A DNA stretch of 64,000 nucleotides from Geomonas propionica. GTDB taxonomy: Bacteria > Desulfobacterota > Desulfuromonadia > Geobacterales > Geobacteraceae. The notes beneath the pieces were generated by a model. That model did no database searches and was not told the origin of the DNA. It saw only the letters and a program-made list of their open reading frames with translations. Of this stretch, positions 34,950 through 42,893 are shown piece after piece. The DNA lies in contig NZ_JAEMHK010000005.1 in the NCBI RefSeq assembly GCF_016458235.1, forward strand, positions 62,001 to 126,000, written 5' to 3'. The first letter of the stretch is position 1. The number at the start of each line of letters is the position of its first letter. Position numbers and translations under genes: made by a program.

Positions 34950-37388
34950 TCATACCTCGATGGTGAATTCGGCGCCGCTATCCGTGTTCCGCGCGGTCAG
35001 TTTGCCGTCCATGCTCTTCTCTATGATCGCCTTGGACATAAATAGGCCGATCCCCGTCCCCTTGCCGGGCTCCTTGGTGGTGAAATAGGGGTCGAAGATC
35101 CTGTCCAGTACGTCGGCGGGAATCCCTCCCGCGTTGTCCGAAACCGTCACCACGCTTTTGTCGTCTTGTCTGCTGATCCTGACGGTAACCTTCGGATTGG
35201 TGATAGATTTTTCACGCAGCGCGTCCCGTGCATTGACCAGGATGTTGATCACCACCTGTGCGTATTCGTTGCGGTAACCCTCCGCCAGCACGGCGGCCTC
35301 TGGGTGGTGCACCTCCACCTCGATTCCCCGCAGAGTTTCCTTCACCATCGATAGTGCGCTACTGATAACCTCGCCGACGTCGAAGGGGAGCTTCGTTTTG
35401 TCCGGGTTCAGGTACGCGGAGAAGTCCTCGATGGTCTTGGACATGTGTTCGATGAGCTCGGTGCCGCGGCCCACGCTTTTCCGCACTATCTCCACGGACA
35501 GGGTGCCCCGTTCGTAGCTCCTGGCCAGGTTCTGCAGTATGAGTCCGAGCACGTTCAGGGGCTGGCGCCACTGGTGCGAGATGTTGACCAGCATTTCCCC
35601 CATGGCGGCCAGCCGGTTTTGCTGCATGAGCATCTGATCCTTGACCCTGAGCTCATCGACGGCGCGCAATCGCTCCTCGGTCTCGTTTTTCAGGTCCTGC
35701 AGGGCGCGCCTTAATTCCTCGGTACGTTCCCGCACCCGCACCTCAAGGCTGTTCCTGGCTTGACGGACGTCCTCCTCGGCCTTCTTGCGCTCGGTGATAT
35801 CCAGCACGAAGCCGACACCTTCCTCAGGGGCTTCGGGCAGAGTGGCAGCACCTATGATGATGGGAACCCTGGTGCCGTTGCTGCGGAAAAACTCCTTCTC
35901 GTACGGCGTGTCCAGGCCTGTCGCCCGTAGTTCGCCCAAGGCGTACTGGTCCAGGGCGTCGAACTCGGGTGGGGTGAGCTCGCTCCACTTTATCGTGCCT
36001 GCTTCCAGTTCGGCGCGGCTCCGTCCCAGCATTCTGAGGAAGGCGTCGTTGGCATCCAGGACGTCCCCGTGCATGTTCCAGTAGATGAGGCCGATCATGC
36101 CGGAGTCGAAGATCCGCCGCAGACGAGCTTCTGCCTTCTTGGGCTCGGTGATGTCCAGGGTGGCCCCGATCACCCGTGTCGGCTTTCCAGCGGCGTCGAA
36201 AAACACCTGTCCCCTGGCCATGAGCCAGCGTTCCTTGCCGTCCTCGATGCCGATGGTGCGGTATTCCGCTCGGTAAAAGCCGCCGCTATCCGGCTGCAGT
36301 GCTCTCTTGAGCGCTTCCTGTGCCTCCGGACGGTCTTCCGGATGGACCGCAGACATTAACAACTCGTAGCTTTCCGTCGCATCAGGTGACATCCCGAAGT
36401 TTCTCTTAGCCTGGTCGGACCAGGTGAGCTTGCCGGTTTGCGGCTCGAATTCGAAGGTGCCCATGCCGGTGGCGTTGATGGCCATCTGCAGGGTGGCCTC
36501 GTTGTAGCGCAGCTTCTCCTCGCTGCGCGCCAGTTCCTCGGAGCGCTTGGCGAGTTCCTCGCTCTTTTCCTGCTCGTTGCGCGCCAGTTGCACGTAATCG
36601 GCAAGGAGACCGAACAGCATGACCAGTGAGCCGATCACGACGATATTACGGCCCAGGTAGAAGGGGAGGTTAAACCAGTTCGCCCCCAACGCGTTCATGG
36701 CTACGGACGAGGTGGCTGCCAGTTGTGACAAAGCCGTAAAGGCGAAAAGGCGGTCTCCGGTATCGAGGTAGGTGGCGGTGGCTACCACGGCGCTGGTGAA
36801 GAGCATTGCCGCCAGAAAAAGCAGCAGGGCGACCTCCGCCTCCGTGAACCGCCCAGCCACCACCATGATGGGGAGCGCGTGATCGAATTTCACCAGGGCA
36901 ACCGCCGCCAAGGTGACCGCCCCCATTGCCGTCACGGCCAAGATCCAGGCGGAACGTCTGTCCCGGGGGACCGGGATGTGGGGAGCGGCTATCACGCATG
37001 CCGCCAGGCTCGCCATCTGCAGGTTCACCAGCCAGGGGGACACGCTGGGCATAGTTTCGATGATGCCGCGATTGCCCGGCAGGGTCGGGAATACCAACAG
37101 GCGGAAAATTGAGAATATGGAATGGGCGAGATAGGCGATCCCGATCCAGAAGGGTGCCGGGTACCTGAGCACCTGGTGCCGGCCGAGGGCAAGGAAAGCG
37201 ACACAGAAGGAGCAAAGGGCAACGAAGGTATGCACCGTCGGCAGATACCACTGCACCACTTCGAACCTGGTCGGCGGGGAAAATAAATACACGAAGACGT
37301 TGAGCAACCCGAGCAGGGCGGCCACAACGACTATCACTGCGTAGAAGGACCGGTCCGGCCTTGTGAAGGTGAGGCGCCCTGGGGTCAC
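34950..37388 (-). CDS. Membrane-bound PAS-PAS histidine kinase
   Basis: An 812-aa sensor kinase. About eight membrane helices occupy residues 12-270, resembling MASE-type integral sensor modules rather than a periplasmic sensor. Two PAS domains follow (about 295-410, FEFEPQTGKLTWSDQAKRN, and 420-535), then a coiled coil (VRERTEELRRALQDLKNETE) and the kinase with H-box VNISHQWRQPLNVLGLILQ, N-box INILVNARDAL and G-box GKGTGIGLFMS. Start GTG 37388 follows GCGGATC. It is co-transcribed with the receiver-kinase hybrid encoded one base downstream, its likely partner. Confidence 0.92.
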   Translation of the reverse strand: MTPGRLTFTRPDRSFYAVIVVVAALLGLLNVFVYLFSPPTRFEVVQWYLPTVHTFVALCSFCVAFLALGRHQVLRYPAPFWIGIAYLAHSIFSIFRLLVFPTLPGNRGIIETMPSVSPWLVNLQMASLAACVIAAPHIPVPRDRRSAWILAVTAMGAVTLAAVALVKFDHALPIMVVAGRFTEAEVALLLFLAAMLFTSAVVATATYLDTGDRLFAFTALSQLAATSSVAMNALGANWFNLPFYLGRNIVVIGSLVMLFGLLADYVQLARNEQEKSEELAKRSEELARSEEKLRYNEATLQMAINATGMGTFEFEPQTGKLTWSDQAKRNFGMSPDATESYELLMSAVHPEDRPEAQEALKRALQPDSGGFYRAEYRTIGIEDGKERWLMARGQVFFDAAGKPTRVIGATLDITEPKKAEARLRRIFDSGMIGLIYWNMHGDVLDANDAFLRMLGRSRAELEAGTIKWSELTPPEFDALDQYALGELRATGLDTPYEKEFFRSNGTRVPIIIGAATLPEAPEEGVGFVLDITERKKAEEDVRQARNSLEVRVRERTEELRRALQDLKNETEERLRAVDELRVKDQMLMQQNRLAAMGEMLVNISHQWRQPLNVLGLILQNLARSYERGTLSVEIVRKSVGRGTELIEHMSKTIEDFSAYLNPDKTKLPFDVGEVISSALSMVKETLRGIEVEVHHPEAAVLAEGYRNEYAQVVINILVNARDALREKSITNPKVTVRISRQDDKSVVTVSDNAGGIPADVLDRIFDPYFTTKEPGKGTGIGLFMSKAIIEKSMDGKLTARNTDSGAEFTIEV

Positions 37389-37570
37389 GAAGATCCGCCT
37401 GTTGTAAAGACTGCTGTGATGGGTGGACTGGTCTGACGAACTGGGATGGTGTTGGGTGTATTAGAGCTTGGTAATTATATACGCGTCGAGGTTGTAGGCA
37501 ACATATTGAAAGGATGAGGTGGCGGGGCTGGTCAAAGTGGTGCGGTTAGAATTATCGGGTACCTGATGAA

Positions 37571-37602
37571 GAAGCGGGACAGCTACAGAGCAGTCCCGCT
37601 TC
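37571..37602 (-). terminator. Weak hairpin after the 102-aa gene
   Basis: GAAGCGGGAC and GTCCCGCTTC make a perfect 10-bp stem. The T-run on the minus strand is poor, so this is a tentative terminator. Confidence 0.4.
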
Positions 37603-37617
37603 CGGTTGCAGACGGTG

Positions 37618-37926
37618 TCATCGTTTCACTTTGCCGGACGGTGTCGCCGTCAATGCAGACCCCTCGGTGGGGTCACGTTCGGCGGTGTGTTGCGCCCACC
37701 GCTCGTGTAGTGGCGCCGTCAACGCCACATCGGGCCCTTCCGCCGGGTCGCGCCCCGGGGTGAAATCCTCGTTGATAACTGGCTGCAGGTTGGAGGGTTT
37801 CCCTTCGTGGGAGGTTGATACCAATTGCTGGGCCAAGTGTTGTCCCCCTATCGATCCATGGTGCTGGCGGTCCAGTTCCGCCGCAGGGTTTACGTGCCTG
37901 ATTTGCTGGTGACCGTGTCTTTTCAT
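37618..37926 (-). CDS. Small hydrophilic protein of unknown function
   Basis: A 102-aa protein, rich in His, Gln, Pro, Arg and charged residues, without hydrophobic segments; it is probably largely disordered. GAGGAGGTCGATC places a very good ribosome site before ATG 37926, which is the main reason to accept it as real. The first part (MKRHGHQQIRHVNPAAELDR) is His-rich. It is isolated between the kinase operon (same strand, downstream) and the tRNA-Ala region. No function can be proposed. Confidence 0.6.
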   Translation of the reverse strand: MKRHGHQQIRHVNPAAELDRQHHGSIGGQHLAQQLVSTSHEGKPSNLQPVINEDFTPGRDPAEGPDVALTAPLHERWAQHTAERDPTEGSALTATPSGKVKR

Positions 37927-38138
37927 GATCGACCTCCTCGCTCCGCCTCCTGCCTCACGAGCTTCTCATCACACTCCTTTGATTTTACGCCTTCTTAGCA
38001 TGCGGTTGGGGTAATAACCTCTGCCAACTGTTCGGGCGAGGGACCAGGCAGAGGAGACGCAGAAGTGGCTCGGCTATCACAAGGTAGTGGCAGGTGGAGT
38101 AGGGGGGCGATAACGGGAAAAGACAGTCGTCGGAGAAC

Positions 38139-38171
38139 AAAAAAAGGTCCGGCGAGTTGCCGGACCTTTTT
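38139..38171. terminator. Strong bidirectional terminator next to tRNA-Ala
   Basis: AAAAAGGTCCGGC and GCCGGACCTTTTT form a perfect 13-bp stem with loop GAGTT. On the minus strand it directly follows the tRNA-Ala gene. Confidence 0.9.
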
Positions 38172-38177
38172 GATTGA

Positions 38178-38253
<76 letters not shown>

Positions 38254-38274
38254 ATTGTCTCTCGCGGATCGAAG

Positions 38275-38312
38275 GAAGAAAAAAGAGGTTAGGCTAACGC
38301 CCAACCTCTTGA
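38275..38312 (-). terminator. Orphaned terminator, probably that of tRNA-Leu(CAG) before insertion
   Basis: AAGAGGTT (38283-38290) pairs with AACCTCTT (38303-38310); on the minus strand the stem is followed by TTTTTTC. It lies just outside the left att site, where the tRNA-Leu transcript would have ended before the element inserted. Confidence 0.75.
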
Positions 38313-38316
38313 TCTT

Positions 38317-38334
38317 TTGGTGCCGAAGACTGGA
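38317..38334. repeat. Left attachment site
   Basis: TTGGTGCCGAAGACTGGA, the displaced 3' end of tRNA-Leu. After it the match to the tRNA breaks down. Confidence 0.88.
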
Positions 38335-38954
38335 CACGAAACCAATCTTTGTAAGCCCTTGATCTTGCGAGGTATAGAAACTACACAAGTTTTCTTGTGT
38401 GCCCTAAATTGTGCCCCAGAGATACCACGTAAAACGCAGCGTGTCAACAGTGGAATAAGCTCTCTGAGCGATCATCACCCGATAGCAACTCCGTCAAATC
38501 ATCTGATAAATAATATAAATATATGAATGTCTGTTATGTGTCAGGTGTTACCCTGACTCTCTCCGCTCCGACATCCTCCTCCCAGATCTAGTACACGTCA
38601 CCCAGCTACATTGACTCCAGCCAAGACGGGGAACTCCCACACGCCCTCTTTCCTTAGCCAGAAGTTACTAGCCTGCCCCGTCACAGATTTTTTTTTTGAA
38701 TCGGCGGCAGAAAGTGACCGCTTGTTTGTACATAAAAGTATGAGACGAAGAAAAATTTAAATTTTCGCGGAAAATTTGACCTCTCAAATGTATATAGCTT
38801 CTATGAGAGGAGAAATTTCTGACAATTGCCATGCGCTCCATCGTTGCACTCGGTGGAGGTCGCCGCGATCAGGTGCAACATCTGCCCCTCCAGAGGGCCG
38901 CTTGGCCGTGCGAGTCGGCAAAGTGCTCGGAATCCTGGCTTGTGCTGGGTGACC
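38335..38954. other. AT-rich noncoding left end of the element with hairpins
   Basis: About 620 bases without a convincing gene. AAATTTTC-GCG-GAAAATTT (38759-38777) is a perfect hairpin, followed by CCTCTCA (38780-38786) and its inverse TGAGAGG (38804-38810) around 17 AT-rich bases. ACAAG-TTTT-CTTGT lies at about 38384-38397. The region could hold a replication origin or promoter for the genes that follow. Confidence 0.55.
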
Positions 38955-39437
38955 ATGACGACATACTTGTATCCACTGAATTGGAGGAGGAGATTGGTTG
39001 TAAATCACATACATGGATTGCTTGAACCGTGGGAGTGGACTTGGTTTGCTACGGTGAGACTTCCCAGAGATCGACGGTTGACTGACGGCCACTCGCTGTT
39101 CATCGAACATGTTCTCAGGCCCATCACGAGGTTGCTACACACCCGCGTCGGGTCAATCTCAGTTAGTTCCTACGGTCACACTGGTGACTCTCACGCTCAC
39201 CTACACGCCGCGATCCTAGCAGCAGATCCTGGAGCACTGGGAGATCCAGCCCACACCCTCGAACGTCTCCGTTCCACACGAAGCAGCTTGTTGTCACATC
39301 GGGACGCACTGGACCTCCGGCCCTATGTCCCAGAGTGGCACGGCCACTACATTGAAAACCACGCAGTATCCACCGCAGACATTAACTACTACGATGCCAG
39401 ACTCCTGGCAAACCTCAGAAGGAGCAGCACTACATGA
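38955..39437 (+). CDS. Possible HUH-type endonuclease or Rep-like protein
   Basis: A 160-aa basic protein from ATG 38955; longer frames open upstream at TTG 38826 but lack family sense. Three features resemble HUH nucleases in order: a hydrophobic strand WTWFATVRLPR (motif I-like), HAHLHAAIL (HxH motif II-like) at about residue 83-91, and NYYDARLLANL near the C-terminus with candidate catalytic tyrosines. It follows an AT-rich, hairpin-bearing region and overlaps the next gene by ATGA. The match is by eye and could be coincidental; if real, it would nick DNA to start rolling-circle replication. Confidence 0.5.
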   Translation: MTTYLYPLNWRRRLVVNHIHGLLEPWEWTWFATVRLPRDRRLTDGHSLFIEHVLRPITRLLHTRVGSISVSSYGHTGDSHAHLHAAILAADPGALGDPAHTLERLRSTRSSLLSHRDALDLRPYVPEWHGHYIENHAVSTADINYYDARLLANLRRSSTT

Positions 39438-39859
39438 ACCACGACAGACTCATCCGCAGCATCATCAACAAGTATTCGGCCCAGCCCGAAGTTCAAAGCG
39501 ACATCCGCAAGGTACTGAAGTATGCCTCTTCTCAAACGAGGATGTTCTTGCAACCGATCATCGACAACGAGCCGACCAAACAGAAGACCTCCGCCGTATT
39601 CGCAACTGAGGACTTCGAGGCCAGCGAAGCCTTCACTGAAGCCATCCGCGAGGACGCTGTGACTCTCATCAAGGCAATCACCGCCCAGGTTGTTCTGGGT
39701 GCTGAGACTTTTGCCCCAGTGAAAGCCGCTCTCGATCAGAAGTACGAAGACCGCGCAGACGTGCGGAACTACCTCTGCAACGCAGGCCGGGTGATCCTGG
39801 AAGAGATCGAGAGTCTACCGCAGCAGGATCTTCTCAAGCTCCGTCAAGGAGCGGCGTAA
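39434..39859 (+). CDS. Element protein of unknown function, mostly helical
   Basis: A 141-aa soluble acidic protein that looks almost entirely alpha-helical (for example SDIRKVLKYASSQTRMFLQP and REDAVTLIKAITAQVVLGAE). Its ATG overlaps the stop of the preceding gene (ATGA) and its stop overlaps the next start (TAATG), so the three genes are translationally coupled. I do not recognise the family. Coupling with the candidate Rep gene suggests a role in replication or its control. Confidence 0.7.
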   Translation: MNHDRLIRSIINKYSAQPEVQSDIRKVLKYASSQTRMFLQPIIDNEPTKQKTSAVFATEDFEASEAFTEAIREDAVTLIKAITAQVVLGAETFAPVKAALDQKYEDRADVRNYLCNAGRVILEEIESLPQQDLLKLRQGAA

Positions 39860-40074
39860 TGACTCCCAACCTGAAAGCCTACATCGACCGCACCGCCAAA
39901 GAGATCCGCAAAGAAGATCCCGAAGCAGTCGCTCACCTGGACGACTTCGAGTTAAAGGCGTTGATCCTGGACAAGACCCGCCAACACGCCAATGAAGAGG
40001 CCGACACCATGATAGCAACGGTCACCATGACTGAGATCGTCAAGGCCCTCCGCGTACTGGCGAACCAACGCTAA
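39859..40074 (+). CDS. Small helical element protein
   Basis: A 71-aa charged, helical protein (MTPNLKAYIDRTAKEIRKED at the start). It overlaps the preceding gene by one base and is the last member of the coupled trio. No domain is recognised. It ends just before three consecutive hairpins. Confidence 0.65.
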   Translation: MTPNLKAYIDRTAKEIRKEDPEAVAHLDDFELKALILDKTRQHANEEADTMIATVTMTEIVKALRVLANQR

Positions 40075-40080
40075 CCGCTT

Positions 40081-40163
40081 CCGCAGCTTCAGCAACTGCG
40101 GCCCACCCGGCGGGGATGCGCCGGGTTCTCCGAGGCGGCGAGGGTGTCATTCCCCTCGCCGCC
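40081..40163. other. Three consecutive stem-loops
   Basis: CCGCAG/CTGCGG (40081-40101), ACCCGGCG/CGCCGGGT (40105-40126) and GGCGGCGAGGG/CCCTCGCCGCC (40134-40163), all perfect stems, fill the gap between two small genes. None has a T-run. The pattern recalls structured intergenic or single-strand origin DNA of rolling-circle replicons. Confidence 0.6.
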
Positions 40164-40191
40164 TACATATCGAAAACTAAAAGGAACACAA

Positions 40192-40413
40192 ATGACATAC
40201 ATCACAACTGGCAACTCTTCTTTCGATACGATTCCTGCCGACCTCAGCCCCATCGAGGTCTTCACCACTAACCCGCTCTATGAGATCGACCCCGGCCATA
40301 TCGTGCGCGATACGGTAGGCCGTCGGTTCACCGTTGGCAAGATAACCCTCGTCGGCAAGAACGTCTACAGCGTCTACCTCATCCCGATCCCCCAGGAGGT
40401 AGCCAATGCCTAA
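40192..40413 (+). CDS. Small element protein, possibly beta-rich
   Basis: A 73-aa protein from ATG 40192, with AAAAGGAACAC just upstream. The second half (VGRRFTVGKITLVGKNVYSV) alternates in a way that suggests beta strands. Its end overlaps the next gene by eight bases. Unknown family. Confidence 0.65.
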   Translation: MTYITTGNSSFDTIPADLSPIEVFTTNPLYEIDPGHIVRDTVGRRFTVGKITLVGKNVYSVYLIPIPQEVANA

Positions 40414-40591
40414 GCAAGACTTCCTCGTCGGCTGGACTGCAGACCTCACAGACGGCACCACCCGGCGCGGCACTGTCGCCGTACCTGCCGAAGATCCGAA
40501 CAAGGCCTGCTCCCTCGTCGCTGGCATGATCCGCTCCAAGTTAGGCCCTGACTGCGAGGACGTATCCGTGGTCGCTTTGGGGCCTGCCTAA
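40406..40591 (+). CDS. Small element protein, paralogue-like to the 40672 gene
   Basis: A 61-aa protein with a very strong ribosome site (AGGAGGTAGCC) inside the end of the preceding gene. The pattern FLVGWTADLTDGTTRRGTVA then VPAEDPNKACSLVAGMIRSK matches the layout of the 53-aa product encoded at 40672: short strand, polar turn with G-x-T, strand ending VPA, then a helix. They may be two copies of one small fold. Confidence 0.68.
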   Translation: MPKQDFLVGWTADLTDGTTRRGTVAVPAEDPNKACSLVAGMIRSKLGPDCEDVSVVALGPA

Positions 40592-40626
40592 CCCCGCACC
40601 ACCGACACCCCAGACCAAACACACAG

Positions 40627-40653
40627 GAGCCGCCCCCGAAAAGGGTGGCTCTT
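40627..40653 (+). terminator. Hairpin before the 53-aa gene
   Basis: GAGCCGCCC pairs with GGGTGGCTC around CCGAAAA... with one wobble pair, followed by TTGTCGTT. A weak terminator or mRNA structure near the next ribosome site. Confidence 0.4.
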
Positions 40654-40671
40654 GTCGTTCAAGGAGATCCA

Positions 40672-40833
40672 TTGCAGCTCTTCCCGGTTTTCTACTCGAT
40701 CCAATCCAGAGGCCGCACCGTCACCCGGCAAGTCACCGTCCCGGCTATCTCATCAACGGTAGCTGAACGTGTGGTCCGCTCCTGGCTCATGATCCAGCAT
40801 CTAACCCCGCTCTCAGTCACTGCAGTCCTCTAG
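40672..40833 (+). CDS. 53-aa element protein
   Basis: TTG 40672 is chosen because AAGGAG lies five bases before it; a GTG at 40645 is the alternative. The product (FPVFYSIQSRGRTVTRQVT, then VPAISSTVAERVVRSWLM) has the same strand-turn-strand-helix layout as the preceding gene's product. Function unknown. Confidence 0.58.
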   Translation: MQLFPVFYSIQSRGRTVTRQVTVPAISSTVAERVVRSWLMIQHLTPLSVTAVL

Positions 40834-40917
40834 CTGAGGCTTCCAAATTTCGCCTACAGAGGCATTTCTTTCTCAGACCCATACCGAGGTATAGGGTAAA
40901 TAGGTAAATAAGTAATC

Positions 40918-41262
40918 ATGCTTGTTGAACACACTCTCCACGCTCCGAAGCGCCGCAACATCGAGATCCCGTATGCCGGTGATCGTAACAAATGCCCCTT
41001 CTGCGGGTCCTACGGCTTCACCCCCGGCACCCGTTGCCGGTGTGGCATCTGGAATCCATCCGAGAACAGCTACAAACGGCCCAGGCCGACAAAGCGCCGG
41101 AAGCTCCCGCCGTCTACTCTGGACATCTACAAACCGCAGTTCGACGGCCTCGCAGACCGAGACCCGCACCGAGATCATGACGAACTAGCCCCGTATCGTG
41201 CCCAGCTCGACGCGATCCACGATCCCGCAGCCGACATTGACAGCGTACCGTGGGAAGAGTAA
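40918..41262 (+). CDS. Small zinc-ribbon element protein
   Basis: A 114-aa basic protein. CPFC and CRCG around residues 25-42 (NKCPFCGSYGFTPGTRCRCG) form a likely zinc ribbon, followed by an Arg/Lys-rich stretch (KRPRPTKRRKLPP) and an acidic C-terminus. Such a layout fits nucleic-acid binding. The ribosome site before ATG 40918 is poor and the upstream DNA is AT-rich (TAAATAGGTAAATAAG), so it may be expressed from its own promoter. Confidence 0.65.
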   Translation: MLVEHTLHAPKRRNIEIPYAGDRNKCPFCGSYGFTPGTRCRCGIWNPSENSYKRPRPTKRRKLPPSTLDIYKPQFDGLADRDPHRDHDELAPYRAQLDAIHDPAADIDSVPWEE

Positions 41263-41417
41263 CCGGGCGCAGGCACCGCCGTCACAGAGCAGACCCAGTA
41301 TTCCACCTCTGCAAACGTTTCCAGTAGTGGAAAGATTATTGGGTTTAGCTAATTAGACTTGACTGTCGATTTCTCTAATGCTAGGGTAGCCGCCACCACA
41401 ACGCCCAGGAGATCCCG

Positions 41418-41573
41418 ATGCCGAACACCACTGCCGACCCCTGCACCGCCTGCCCTAAGAACCTGGAGAACCGCCCCGAAGCCGAAGAACTCGTAGCAGA
41501 AGGACTCGTTACTTACGACATTGCCCAACGGGAACTGTGTACTGGCTGCGCCGTCATGACCACGACAAGGTAG
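41418..41573 (+). CDS. 51-aa double-CxxC element protein
   Basis: ATG 41418 to TAG 41573 with CCAGGAGATCCCG directly upstream. CTAC near the start and CTGC near the end, about 30 residues apart, could bind one zinc. The middle is acidic (NRPEAEELVAEGL). It is the last plus-strand gene before a terminator. Confidence 0.6.
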   Translation: MPNTTADPCTACPKNLENRPEAEELVAEGLVTYDIAQRELCTGCAVMTTTR

Positions 41574-41601
41574 CTTGTAGCCTGTAGATCCCAGGAAAGA
41601 C

Positions 41602-41639
41602 AAAGGCCCCACCTCAGATAGAGGCGGGGCCTTTTGTTT
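41602..41639 (+). terminator. Terminator ending the element's plus-strand gene run
   Basis: AAAGGCCCCACCTC pairs with GAGGCGGGGCCTTTT with one internal mismatch and a 5-base loop, then TTTGTTTG. Confidence 0.85.
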
Positions 41640-41908
41640 GTCATAGCAAGTTGTGTGGGATTCCGAAAAAAGATTCTTGAGTGGAATGGCACGCTCGCTT
41701 CGCTCGCGCGATCCCAAGATTGTTGCGGGGAGGGATTGGCTCAGATCTACGTCTATACTCTACAGGTATAGTCGTTCCGAACCGGAACTTCCCCATTTTA
41801 TCACTGAAAACCGATCTTGTCAATCATTATCTGTAAATGTGGCACGCGATATGCAAAGAGCGTCCGCCTGGACCCCAAATCGGAAGGGGCGCAGGGTGAG
41901 AGGGAATA
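41640..41908. other. Noncoding stretch inside the element
   Basis: About 270 bases with frames on both strands but no ribosome sites or plausible products. Nothing further is seen. Confidence 0.45.
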
Positions 41909-42322
41909 TCAATCCACTTCAGATTGTATCAAGCGATGACCTCTGAACGTATTGCACGCTATGATCGCGCCCAGAGTGCCGGGTATAACCATTGCTAATA
42001 TTTCTAGCCAGGACGTAGACACCCTGTGCGGGAGCAGAAATTTTCCACCAAGACATGCCCCGGCCACGAGTGCGTACACCGCAGTAAGGGTAATAGCCAC
42101 GATGTCTTGACGCTTCGGGCAGACAGCAGCTCCTACCCAGACGAACCCGAACGAGCTAATGAAACACGCCATGATGGTAGAAGCCCAGACGCCTATCGGT
42201 TGGTGCGTAACAGGACTCAATAGGTCGTTGCCTATGCGTATTACCGGATAGGACACGAGCAGTGTGGTGACTGCTGCGGGGATGAAAAACACCCATCTTA
42301 ACCAGTTCGGTAGGCCGTTCAT
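41909..42322 (-). CDS. Four-helix membrane protein of the element
   Basis: A 137-aa protein from ATG 42322, chosen because AAGGAGGG lies before it. Four hydrophobic segments are clear, at about residues 8-28 (WVFFIPAAVTTLLVSYPVI), 42-62, 70-92 and 105-125. The family is unknown. It is the second gene of a minus-strand pair, 17 bases after the membrane-anchored partner. A role in exclusion, defence or stability of the element is possible but unsupported. Confidence 0.7.
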   Translation of the reverse strand: MNGLPNWLRWVFFIPAAVTTLLVSYPVIRIGNDLLSPVTHQPIGVWASTIMACFISSFGFVWVGAAVCPKRQDIVAITLTAVYALVAGACLGGKFLLPHRVSTSWLEILAMVIPGTLGAIIACNTFRGHRLIQSEVD

Positions 42323-42339
42323 CTGTACCCTCCTTCGGG

Positions 42340-42747
42340 TTATGAGACTAGTTTTTCTATGTGGTGCACTGCGAGTTCCATGCTGCTCTCTTCGGTGCCA
42401 TAATGCGGTGAAGCCAGATATATGAATTTCTCCTTGTTCCACCTGTTCCCTTGACCGTAGAGATAGGTTTTCCATTTCTTCTCAAGTTGACGTTTGCCTG
42501 CCCTATCAAGAACGCACCAGAGTTCGACGTAGGCCCTTTGGTGTTTCGGTAGAGCATTCGCAAGCATGATGACAGTTGTGCACTCTATGGCGACTGATCC
42601 ACCTTTGAGCACTGCCAGTTCATCAGCAAATGCCAAAGCGAACCTCTGCTTGGCACTCAGTGTAAGGGTGTAGTGTGAGATATGTTTGGTGATCCACATT
42701 CCTGACAGCGTACCCAACAGAGTGAATAGCGGTGAAGTCAAATCCAC
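42340..42747 (-). CDS. Membrane-anchored unknown protein of the element
   Basis: A 135-aa protein. GTG 42747 follows AAGGAG at eight bases and gives a product starting with one N-terminal membrane helix (SPLFTLLGTLSGMWITKH), then a soluble part of about 110 residues (KQRFALAFADELAVLKGGSV). A longer frame opens at TTG 42828 but without ribosome site and inside a palindrome. One-helix proteins of this layout are common orphans on phage-like elements. It is first in the minus-strand pair. Confidence 0.65.
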   Translation of the reverse strand: MDLTSPLFTLLGTLSGMWITKHISHYTLTLSAKQRFALAFADELAVLKGGSVAIECTTVIMLANALPKHQRAYVELWCVLDRAGKRQLEKKWKTYLYGQGNRWNKEKFIYLASPHYGTEESSMELAVHHIEKLVS

Positions 42748-42820
42748 AGATGCTTCTCCTTCTGACAGAGTCGCTTTAAATTTACCCTCGCATAAGTCGT
42801 TCGCAACCCCAAATGGAGTG

Positions 42821-42850
42821 AATATCAACTTCTACGCAGAAGTTGATATT
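42821..42850. promoter_or_regulatory. Perfect palindrome, candidate operator 1
   Basis: AATATCAACTTCT and AGAAGTTGATATT flank ACGC: 13-bp arms. The outer AATATCAA half-site is shared with the inverted repeat 78 bases downstream at the small recombinase promoter. Confidence 0.65.
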
Positions 42851-42893
42851 GGTAAAATAGATATTACCGTTACAAAACAGTGACTTGTGTGAT

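Noticed and set aside
38826-38954. Upstream TTG extension of the HUH-like gene and an overlapping 64-codon frame at 38831
   Set aside because: The ribosome site is too far from either start and the extra residues show no structure-like pattern; ATG 38955 is simpler.
38784-39110. 108-codon minus-strand frame at the left of the element
   Set aside because: No ribosome site, Pro/Ser/Arg-rich product, and it opposes better-supported coding sequence.
41653-41946. 97-codon plus-strand frame after the element terminator
   Set aside because: No ribosome site and no domain-like pattern; its end overlaps the well-supported membrane protein gene.
42748-42828. TTG-started extension of the membrane-anchored element gene
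   Set aside because: It would start inside the 42821-42850 palindrome with no ribosome site, whereas GTG 42747 has AAGGAG at good spacing.
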